Shown here: positions 55,601-64,000 of the stretch, in pieces
Layout of the letters: each line of letters begins with the position of its first letter
How positions within the stretch are numbered: position 1 is the first letter of the stretch
Assembly (NCBI GenBank): GCA_021030915.1
Contig: JAGEMR010000076.1
Span: 62,001 to 126,000 of the forward strand
Direction of reading: 5' to 3'
DNA: 64,000 nt
Source of the DNA: Astrothelium macrocarpum
Taxonomy: Eukaryota; Ascomycota; Dothideomycetes; Trypetheliales; Trypetheliaceae
Notes under the pieces: model-generated
Seen by the model: the letters and a program-made list of their open reading frames with translations, nothing else
Told to the model about the DNA's origin: nothing
Database searches by the model: none
Program-made: the position numbers and the translations under genes

Positions 55601-56511
55601 ACTGCCCTCTCGCCGGCCGCGCGGCGTACTCCAACGCGCTCGTCATCGATGCCAACCGCACCACCATCCCCGCATCACACTTCCGCACGGCACACACCCC
55701 GCTGCGCTCCCAGGACGACTTCATCAACGCGTACGCGGCGGCGCGCCGCATCGCCGACGACATCTCGGCCCGCACAGGCGTCCCCGTGTTCCCGTACTCC
55801 AAGTTCTACATCTTCTTCGACCAGTACGCGCACCTGACGCAGCTGGCCGGCGCGCTCCTCGGCGCGGCCATCGCCAGCGTCTTGCTGCTCACCAGCGTCC
55901 TGCTGGGCTCGCTGCGCACGGGCTTGGTGGTGGCGGTCAGCGTCGCCATGGCGGTCGTCGACATCGGCGGCGCCATGGCCGTCGTGGGCGTGTCGCTGAA
56001 CGCCGTGTCGCTCGTCAACTTGATCATCTGCGTGGGCATGGCGGTGGAGTTTGGCGCGCATATAGCGCGTGCGTTTGCGTTCCCGTCGACGGCGATGCTG
56101 GAGCGTGCGAGGGCTGCGGGCTATCGTGGGAAGGATGCGAGAGCGTGGGCGAGCTTGGTGAATGTGGGCGGGAGTGTGTTTAGTGGGATTACGATTACGA
56201 AGCTGTTGGGCGTGTGTGTGTTGGCGTTTACGAAGAGTAAGATCTTTGAGGTGTATTATTTCCGGATGTGGTTGGCGTTGGTGGTGTTCGCTGCGATTCA
56301 TGCCCTCATATTCTTGCCAGTGGCGTTGAGTTTATTTGGGGGTGAAGGTATGTTCATTTGACACAGTTTTCGTTCTGTGAGGGTATCTTTGCTAATGTGT
56401 AGAATAGGTTTCGTGGACGCAGACACGGACGGAGGTCTGGAGCAGGATTTGGCCTCGCGCAGATATCGCGCGTTGCTGCCAGATGATGACTACGATTCGG
56501 ATGAGATATAA
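52642..56511 (+). CDS. NPC1/Ncr1 sterol transporter
   Basis: Two exons (52642-56347, 56408-56511) give 1269 residues, normal for the family. The last intron is GTATGT...AATAG. A signal peptide (about 1-24) precedes the Cys-rich N-terminal sterol-binding domain: CAIRGHCGRQGFFGSELPCP, KVCC and ACPACQANFFNLFCTFTCSPDQSLF. A transmembrane helix follows near 275-295, then the long lumenal loop. The sterol-sensing domain (about 593-760) has ISYIIMFIYASLALG and the RND-type GVDNIFLIVHEFERV. A second group of helices lies at about 1075-1235. The short last exon encodes the cytosolic tail with a dileucine-like signal (RALLPDDDYDSDEI). It moves sterol out of the vacuolar or lysosomal lumen with an NPC2 partner. 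GC content jumps sharply between about 55590 and 56150. Confidence 0.95.
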
Positions 56512-56546
56512 TCGCCGCAAGCTTGATAGGGAGGACGCAAATATCA

Positions 56547-56694
56547 ACTCAAGCAGTTAGAGCTCCTCAACAATCCATCGAAAATTATTCGTCAAGATTT
56601 TCTCGTCTAACATGGCCGAGGGTCTTCCTACGAGGCATGTCGCGATTAAGCATGTTGCGATTGTTGACGATATTTCTTATTGTAACTAACAGTG
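56547..56694. repeat. MITE-like element, copy E (inverted)
   Basis: The right end is the reverse complement of CACTGTTAGTTACAATAAG, then AAATATCGTCAACAATCGC, matching the family. About 148 bp, beginning 36 bp after the NPC1 stop. Flanked by ATATCA at 56541-56546 and 56695-56700, a candidate 6-bp duplication. The left end is poorly conserved, so the boundary is less sure. Confidence 0.55.
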
Positions 56695-56830
56695 ATATCA
56701 ATCTATCATAATAGAATATAGGCAAGCCCGAGCTTGACTGTTTCCATTTAATTCCCTTTTTAATGATCTATGAATTGAACCGCCATGATGAACGCAACCC
56801 ACCGGAATTTCTATTTACAAGATCACCCAC

Positions 56831-58634
56831 TCATCTCCCCTCAAGCTTTAGTCTTTCTAGCCTTCTACCTTCCCATCTCTTTACACATGCAAACCAGACA
56901 CTTGCCGCCCAGCAAAAGCTCACCCCGATCCAGCTATGTACCGCCAATTTGCCACTATTCAACACTACAAGCTGCAATGCACTTCTCGGAACGCCAACAA
57001 ACGTTGCAGATAGCGGACTCGTTGCTCTTACCAACAACGGAGTTGCAAAGAAAACAGACCACGCCCCCAAGCCTGCCATGACCACCAAAAACCAAAACCA
57101 TGGCACATCCATGAAATAGCAATGATACCGAATCTGCACCAACTCCCCCGAAATCAGTAATAACGGCACAAGCACCAACAGCGACAACAACGACGTGTAA
57201 TGCATCAGCAACCAATACGCCCTCGACTCCTCCTTCGTCCCCGACGAATCCTCGCCCGAAAACGCCTGATACGGATTCTCCAGCACCGCGGGCCCCGCTC
57301 CTCCGCCCCCAGCACCAGCACCAGCACCACTACCACTACCACTGCCACTACCGGTTCCACCATTCAGCGCCTCGCCCGCCGGCACCAAGCCCGCAACCAG
57401 CATGCGCTGCGTGCGCGCCAGCAACACGGGATACAGGGCGACGAACAGCGACGACGCGACGCCCGCGACGATGGCCTCCCAGATGACGCGGCCCGGGCGC
57501 GACGACGCCATCTCGAGGCTCAGCACGGCGGTCAGCGAGGCGGTCAGCGTGGCGGTCGAGTGCGGCGTGCGGTGCAGCAGCGTGGTGAGGGCGAGCAGGA
57601 GCGGGAGCGTGGCGACGCGCGAGAGCAGGTAGATGTTGTGCACTGCGTAGCTGCGGGACACCGGGGGGGGTTAGTCGGGTGGCTGGGAGGAAATGGCTTT
57701 TGGGGGGGACGTTACGCAAAGGATAGATTGCTCAGCACGACTTTGGCCACGAAGACGATGGCGAGAGGGAGCACCTGGCGTGCGATGCGCCAGTCGAATT
57801 CGAAGAGGCCGCCGCCTGCGATGCCGGCGCCGCCGAGGAGCGAGTGGCGCGCGAGATTGAGGAGGCGGGAGATGTGGAGGGTGGTTTTTGGGGCGCTGGA
57901 GCTCTGGGCATGGGGGTGCGAGTGGGATGGCGAGTGGTGGGAGGGCGCGATGGCGGCGTTGAGACCGAGCATGCGGAGGTGTTTGGAGAGGAGGCGCGTG
58001 AGGGATGCGCTGAGGATGAGGAGGAGGTGGGTGGCGGAGAATTGGAAGAAGGTTGTTGTGAGGGGATAGGGGAATTTGTAGACGCCGGCTGATGGAGTAG
58101 GTGTTAGTGAAATGAATACAGAATTGTTGAATGGAATAGGATCTTACTCCAGAGAATGATTCTATTCAACATGACCAGTTCGAAGCCTGTGCCGCCCACG
58201 AACAGGACCAGAAAGCCAACATAGACTTGCCATCCGATTTTGGTGCCAAATAGCCAGGCTCCAAAGCCGCCATTCTTTAACCACCCCTTCCACGTCCTCC
58301 TCTCTCCTATCCTTCCCGACGCAAAGATGGGTGTCTCAGGTGAGGTATTGTCGTACTCGTCATCTTCATCTTCCGACTGCGCCGCACTGGATCGACTCCG
58401 TGGATACGGTGACGGGGACCGACTGAGCGTAATGAGTGGTATTGACGTGGTGCTAGAGTCTCCGAGGTTGCTTTTCGTGTTGGAAACTTGTCGAGACAGT
58501 GGGTTTCCATCTGTATATGTGTCGTCAATTGCGTCGGAGCGCTTCGGGTGAGGAGAGGGAGTGCGGCTGTGGGAAAGGTATTGCAGGGCAGGTTGGATGA
58601 GGGTATTAGAGACGGTGCGAGGGGAGCGGTTCAT
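56831..58634 (-). CDS. triose-phosphate/nucleotide-sugar transporter family (SLC35-like) membrane protein
   Basis: Three exons on the minus strand (58634-58148, 58088-57716, 57650-56831) give 559 residues. Introns of 59 and 65 nt keep phase and restore LNRIILWTGVYKFPYPLTTTFFQFSATHLLL and SNLSFAYAVHNIYLLSRVATLP. Residues 1-140 are Ser/Pro-rich and cytosolic. About ten hydrophobic segments then follow the drug/metabolite transporter pattern: VFVAKVVLSNLSFAY, LARIAT-like SRVATLPLLLALT, VSSLFVALYPVLLARTQ, and a C-terminal FVGVPRSALQLVV. A Gly/Ser/Ala repeat loop lies at about 375-400. Such proteins carry nucleotide sugars or phosphorylated sugars across Golgi or ER membranes; the substrate cannot be read here. 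The fungal homologues are mostly unstudied. Confidence 0.78.
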
Positions 58635-60056
58635 GATCGAGTTCTTGGTGAGAGGAGCATGTGGGAATGATTCTGGAAAAGAATCATACTACGGACATTT
58701 TACACAGCTGTCCAGTTGGAGTCGGGAGGATTTGAGCATCTCCTGAATTGCCAGCAGATCATTTTGAAGGCGGTCAGTGAGCGGTCAGCTCAGGCTATTC
58801 GGATTCTCTCGTTGCACTGTTTGTATCACACCGTGCGTGGTGAAGGACGTTTCCAATCTGGAATTAATCCATGGAGAAGTAATTACATATTTAAAACATC
58901 GTCCTTACGCTTTGTTGAAGTTCTCTGTTACAGACGCGACTCCGTGTCCTACTGTCGGAAGAGCAAGGATTGGATGGCTTCCTGCTTAGCTCAGATCGCT
59001 CATCATATGTTCGTAGGGGCATCTCTGGCGAAAATATGAATCATTCAAGGCATCAAGCGGCAATTCAGAGGGATCACACTTCATGTGTGGTTTTGATGCC
59101 ATCAGAATATCTTCAAGGGGTCGAAGGCATCTCTTTAGGAGCAATCTGTTGCAATATCGGAATGTTCCAGGCGAACACGCATGCCATTTATGGGAATCTT
59201 CTTCACAAGGTGCTTCGTGTCAGGGTAGGAGAACGAGTTCCAAAGATAAATTCTCGTTGAGGTACACAAAATCTCATTGTGTTAGGAGCTTGCTAAACTG
59301 TAAGAAGTAAATAAGCGACAAGGAGCGAGGAGAAGCCACGGTCCGATGCCGGGCTCCAGTGACCCCAAAGCAAAGGCGAGCCTGCTCAAGCTCCAGAGAG
59401 TGAGGGCACGGGAGTGCGTTCGCACGGTTTTGTAAACACAGTTTTGACTATATTAGATATAATAAGACGCACGAAGTATTCGAGCTGAATTACCCAGTTC
59501 AAACCCGATCAGTAAGCGAACCACGACTCGGTCGGAATGCTGATCAGATTAGACCAGGCAGACCAACAACGAGGACAACAGAATGACGCTAAGAATTAGA
59601 CGTGAGGAACTTGAGCGTGAGCAGGAACTTTGTGATGCACTTTCGAACGCGATCAAATATAACGTAATCTACGTAAACTGGTATAGTGCCTTAGTAGAAT
59701 AAGAAATGTTACTTCTAAAGTAATCCTGTACGGATCGTGTTTGGTGGGAGCGTGCCTGTGCGATATTACTATAGAACCGATGTTTTTTATTTCATCACCG
59801 TGCTGGGTTTAGGTGTCTTTGCATTTTCCATCGCCTCTTGGTTCCTTTTCTTTATGGACCAGCTATGTGCTTACAAGACTCTCTGTTTCTAGCTTGCATT
59901 TATAAACGTATAGCTGTTTCAAGTAGGCTTCAAATCAAGAGACTTTATGACAGTCCCATTGCTTCGGCTATCTCAAAATGTCATAACAGTCTTCCAATGT
60001 ATGATTATACCTATGGAATAAGTAGAGCCGTAAGCACATCATTCAGATCCTTAGCA
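58635..60056. other. intergenic, no supported gene
   Basis: 1.4 kb without convincing coding sequence. A fragment of the repeat family is visible at about 59684-59717 (TAGTGCCTTAGTAGAATAAG, then AAATGTTAC). Confidence 0.45.
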
Positions 60057-60927
60057 TCAAAAACTTACCCACTCAATCGATTGCGAGCTGCGAGAATTGT
60101 GCTGCCACCCTGCAAGAACTCTATGCCACAGATGTATCAAGCTGAAAAAATACAAAAACACTGCGACTGTTAAAGATGCGGTAGAGAGGCAGGTTATCTA
60201 TACAATTCCGTTCAGCTTGTATCAGTGCTCGTGACATGATTATCTCACCATGATATCTAATGATTGTTGTCCTTCCTGTCTCATTTTGGTCACATCCCAG
60301 AGGAAGACGACGAACCCACCAAGCCACAAGCCGATGCTCCATTCGAGCAAAGCAACAGGAAGCTGCCAGATGAATATTTGCTCTTGACGCGGCTGACGTC
60401 CTGCATTGGGTGTCTCAAAAGTCAACAGATGCACAATTATGGCATTGGACTGAGGTAAGCTGGTCACTCTGGCCAGGAAAACGCTCTGGTGAAGAGCTAT
60501 TGCGACAGCAGCAAATATAAGAATCAGGCTCGAAAACCACATGGCTTGGATCATTGCCAGTGCCCCTGCGGTAACAGTAGACAAGCTAGTCCAAGAGAAA
60601 GCTCCGACAACGGTAGCCAATAAGATGGCACCCTGCAAACTGTCAGAGAAATTGATAGAGATCGATGCGCCGTACAATGATTAAAACATTATTCAACTGA
60701 TAGAAAACCATTCCAGTCCATGTTCTGATGATTTCGTCACTTTCTTCTGGATTTGTAGCATGTTGTCCTATCGCACTTATCGCCGCTGTGCTGGTTTGCC
60801 AAACTACCCAATGTAAAGGCAGGATTCTTCGAACCCATGTTGCGAATACCTTCACGTACTCTCTCGTTGAGGATAGGTCGAGCATAGGCATTTTCGTGAT
60901 GACTGTAGTAGAAAGTAATGGCAGCAC
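60057..60927 (-). CDS. fungal multi-pass membrane protein, unknown function (gene model tentative)
   Basis: Coding blocks on the minus strand are spread over at least three exons. An N-terminal block (60927 to about 60694) reads VKVFATWVRRILPLHWVVW. The central block (about 60634-60247) has three or four hydrophobic segments: GAILLATVVGAFSWTSLSTVTAG, MWFSSLILIFAAVAIALHQ, WQLPVALLEWSIGLWLGG. A GTGAGA donor there is followed, about 50 nt on, by a last block with another membrane segment (TVAVFLYFFSLIHLW) ending near 60057. The splice between the first two blocks has no clean donor, so the N-terminus and exact exon ends are uncertain. It resembles uncharacterised ascomycete membrane proteins I have seen without function. 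Alternatively the upstream block belongs to nothing and the gene starts later. Confidence 0.5.
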
Positions 60928-62247
60928 CGCAACGTGTAAGCAACGACAACTACAATATTGAAAATATCGAACATGATAGCTTGAGACACGCTAGTTGCCA
61001 CTGGCTAAGATGGGAGGCTACTGCATGTCCAGCATGCATGCACGCACTCAGCCCTTTTCGCATTCTCCCAGCCGTGTTTGAAAAAGAAAGAAATGGTCGT
61101 CGCAGCCCGTTTGAAAAAGAAAGGAATGGTCTTTCCGTCGTCCTTTCCGTCGTCCTTGTGAATTGGCTGCGGAATGCTGGTTTGCAATTCGGTCCTAGCG
61201 GAGGCAGCCTAGCCAGGAAGATCCGAATCGCCTAGTACCTTAGACAAAGAGAGACAGTTACAGGAGTCTTGTCAAATATCGCCAGACGCCATGGAGGGAT
61301 GGCCTTCTCCTAAATCACGGACTGGCGCTTAAGAATTAGAGCCAAAGTCCACTGTCTCTCTTTGGAGCTGCGAATGATGTCAGAAATCCTTGATATCCAT
61401 GAAATTAGACCGTACCTGAGTACCTAGAGCCCTTGGAGTACTTCTAGGAGGCTTGGGAACCTTGTAAGTGCCCCTCAATGCTCGCATGTCCATCTTCAGC
61501 TGGCCCTTCTGTACCAAATAAATGGACGTACTTTCGCCACAATGATCCCGACTTGCGCGGTAAATCGGAAAGCCCGTGATCGCACCATGCCTTTGCATTA
61601 AACAAAATGCCACGCGATACATGACTGGAACCATTTCCTCGCTTAGAGTTGGTTTATTCAGTAAGAACGCCGAGCCATTTCCCCCTCGGCCCCAGTCGGT
61701 TGAAGTCATTCTCTGGAGTTCTCCACAGGACTTTGACCAATAATATAATCAACTGCCTCAGTCACATCACAAAGGGTGCCGCGTCACCCAGCACAGCGCA
61801 AGGAACTCGCAGATTTGAGAGGACACAGCCGTAGGAGTAGTCCAAACGCCTTTTTTGTAAATCAATCAAGAAACATTAACGAGGAGGTGGACTTAGCTAG
61901 TTAGCTGTATTGCGGTATTGGAGTCCATTTGCATATAGAAAAGCGACATCGTATCGCACACTCGGCAAGGTTCATAAGCTCTGAGCCGTCAAGTATCCTG
62001 AACGAGCAGCAAGAATGACTCTGATCCCAATCTCGAACCTATTCGAGTTACTGCTCTTCTGTCTCCAAATGACTGGTTATTACGTGACACCCTAGCTCCG
62101 GGCATGGCAGCAGCCACTGCTGCGGCAGCTAAGCCTCGAGTATTCCAAACGGTGCGAAGTAGCCCTGTCCCATGCAGGGGTGCCGAACTGATGAATAAAT
62201 GGTTGCGATGCATCAATCTAGCTTTGAGATTTTGATACCTTCAGGAT
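60928..62247. other. intergenic region with a small minisatellite
   Basis: Apart from the repeat at 61077-61155 nothing is supported. A minus-strand frame of 109 residues (61709-61380) has no recognised family. Confidence 0.4.
61077..61155. repeat. short tandem repeat cluster
   Basis: TTTGAAAAAGAAAGAAATGG (33-bp unit) is repeated as TTTGAAAAAGAAAGGAATGG. Two exact copies of TTTCCGTCGTCC follow. Confidence 0.75.
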
Positions 62248-64000
62248 TTGCTGTCAATGCTGTCAGATTCTTCGGGTCGAGATAGACCTCGACACGGCCG
62301 GTCTTTACCTAGTTGGGATGCAGTACATTATGGTAATAGATCCATCCTAAATTCATATCCGCTCCAGGCGACTAACTTAAGCACGCCTCCGGATCTACAC
62401 TCTTATCCAACCTCTTATCAGCCCTCTTATCTACCCTCTTCTCCACCCTCTTATCCACCGTTCAACTCATCCTCCCCTCTATCCTCCGAGTCATCCTCCG
62501 GTCCATCCTCCGGTCATTTTCGGAACTTTTCATGTGAAGAAGAACCTGAAAATTACTCATTGTCTTTGGTTCAAGATGAAGATCAATCAGACAGGGATGA
62601 GAAGTTTGCTATAAGCGATTCGACGTCTCAACCGTCGTTCGACTCTCAGAGCCGTCTTTGCTCCAAGTGTGGTCATTTCTCTTCAGTATTGTTCCGCGAC
62701 GAAGACGAATCGGATAGGGAGGTGGATTATTCCACACTCTCGCGTTTCCCTCCGCAGTCTCCGCCGCCAGCCTCATCCCGCCCCACCTCACCATGGTTGC
62801 CAACACCTCCAACATCGGCCCTCCCACCTGCTCTGACGCGTCCGCACTCATGGGAATTGGAGTCGCCCCTTTTGTGTACTTGCCGAACTTGCCCATGCTC
62901 TCGAAAATATCCACGCTTCCCATATCCTCCGCCTCATCGAATCAACGGTCTTTCTCAATGTCGCCCGCGCCTTCTATGCACCCCAGATCGTTTGCCACCT
63001 GTTTGTCATCCAAGATCTCTACCACCTCGGATTCTTGAGCCGCCATACAGCTTACCCGAAGTCTTAGCGGTGTTTTTTCGATCATCAGCTGCAAGATGCT
63101 TGGCTCAAAGTGGCTGGGATCATGCGGACAGATCTGCCGAGTGCTACATCGACAGAGAAAGTAACAAACCCTTCTACAGTCTTGCGGAGGCAAATGGGGA
63201 TCTGAGAGAGACAGTGGTTCGGGGTGTTCGCAACCGCCAAGCATGGAAGATTGGTATTTGCTATAAACCTTGGCGGCCACTCAACTGGGGTTCTAATACC
63301 AAATTCGCTCACTGGGGAGTCTACATACGCCCCATCGGGAGCCGCAAAGTATGCCTCTCATTCATGCAGAGTCTTCTCTATCAATTTTACTGATATGGTT
63401 TTAGCTTTATTGCTACAAAGTTTACAGTCTGGATTTTGAAGATCTAACAGGCCGAAACCTGGTACTGCAAGCGGTCTGGGTCACCAAGAGGGGTTGGCAA
63501 CGAGATATGAAGGAGAGCGAGATCCGAGTATATTACGAACATGAAGATGTTTTGTATTTCTCCTTCGAAGAATTTGTTCTCGCAGGTGAGTGATGCCGCC
63601 TAGTTTGTGATCCTCATAAAATTTCTCACATTCTACAAGGACAATCCGAGCTAAACGAATGGCTAAAACAATACGTCATCGAAAAATACACGAAAATCCA
63701 AGAGGGTAAAAGCGGCTTGAGTATGCGGGAATTCATGGACAACTTTAACGACGATGGCACCGCGAGAAAAACGGGTTTTATCTACGATCTCTTCGAGCGA
63801 AATTGCCAACACTTTGCCAAATTCCTGCTGGAAAACGTCTTACGACGGAATTGGGAGGACGCAAGTCGTGAGCGCCAGCCGTGGCATCCGAGTGAATGGC
63901 AGAAGGGGCCTCTCAGACGATTCCAGAAACCACGGAACGAAAACTGGCGCTTGCTTAAGGAGAATATTGAGCCTGCAATAATTCTCATTTTCTCTTTGGT
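62248..64000 (+). CDS. LRAT/PPPDE-like thiol-hydrolase fold protein, 3' end beyond the window
   Basis: Three exons are visible (62248-63348, 63405-63585, 63640 onward); the frame is open to the last base, so the gene is cut by the window end. Introns are GTATGC...TTTTAG and GTGAGT...ACAAG, in phase. The first 230 residues are disordered: Tyr/Pro/Ser repeats (TSYQPSYLPSSPPSYPP) and acidic stretches. Then comes a domain with an H-box (NTKFAHWGVYIRP) and, in exon 3, an NC-box (DLFERNCQHFAKFLLENV). His and Cys in these positions are the hallmark of the NlpC/P60-like LRAT and PPPDE group of acyltransferases or deubiquitinase-like peptidases. The visible end (EPAIILIFSL) suggests a C-terminal membrane anchor. 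Activity is inferred from two short motifs only. Confidence 0.65.

Noticed and set aside
55675..56301. 208-residue antisense frame over NPC1
   Set aside because: His/Arg/Ala-rich shadow of the GC-rich 3' part of NPC1.
61380..61709. 109-residue minus-strand frame
   Set aside because: No recognised family and no supporting exon. It could be a small orphan gene, but nothing in the sequence supports this.

Overview
The window reads as nuclear DNA of a filamentous ascomycete (Pezizomycotina). Genes carry short introns, mostly 50-65 nt, with GTAAGT/GTATGT donors, CTAAC/CTGAC branch points and CAG/TAG acceptors. The gene content is typical of moulds: Zn2Cys6 regulator, Kre6/Skn1, rhodopsin-domain membrane protein, DUF6590 protein, UstYa-type oxidase. 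I cannot fix the class or genus. I rebuilt exon structures by hand and checked reading phase at each junction.

Layout. 0.8-4.9 kb: multi-KH vigilin/Scp160 protein. 5.6-7.0: broken DUF6590 gene. 8.2-8.8: Cys-rich GPI-type surface protein. 11.4-13.7: Kre6/Skn1 beta-glucan synthesis protein. 15.2-18.0: Zn2Cys6 regulator. 20.1-25.0: three-gene aromatic catabolic cluster (hydrolase, carboxymuconate cyclase, intradiol dioxygenase), which fits the protocatechuate branch of the 3-oxoadipate pathway. 26.5-32.5: aquaglyceroporin, Ntn-type asparaginase, alpha/beta hydrolase, RING-H2 protein. 34.4-41.2: rhodopsin-domain protein, YdeI/OmdA protein, ankyrin protein, MFS transporter.

42.1-46.1 kb is a very AT-rich island that does not look like RIP product and holds a small GC-rich island of coiled-coil coding repeats. 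After it come a threonine aldolase (46.4-47.6) and the most interesting locus. There, an intact UstYa-like oxidase (48.9-50.0, minus strand) lies head to head with a secreted precursor (51.0-51.4, plus strand) made of three Kex2-bounded copies of one 19-residue peptide. Together they look like a compact fungal RiPP (dikaritin-type) system whose core does not match any product I know. The right end carries NPC1/Ncr1 (52.6-56.5), a nucleotide-sugar-transporter-like protein, an unknown membrane protein, and an LRAT/PPPDE-like thiol-hydrolase fold protein cut by the window end.

A dispersed family of short inverted-repeat elements (about 140-250 bp) recurs in the intergenic DNA, with clear copies near 7.3, 9.8, 36.0, 48.2 and 56.6 kb. 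No rRNA, tRNA or CRISPR was recognised by eye.
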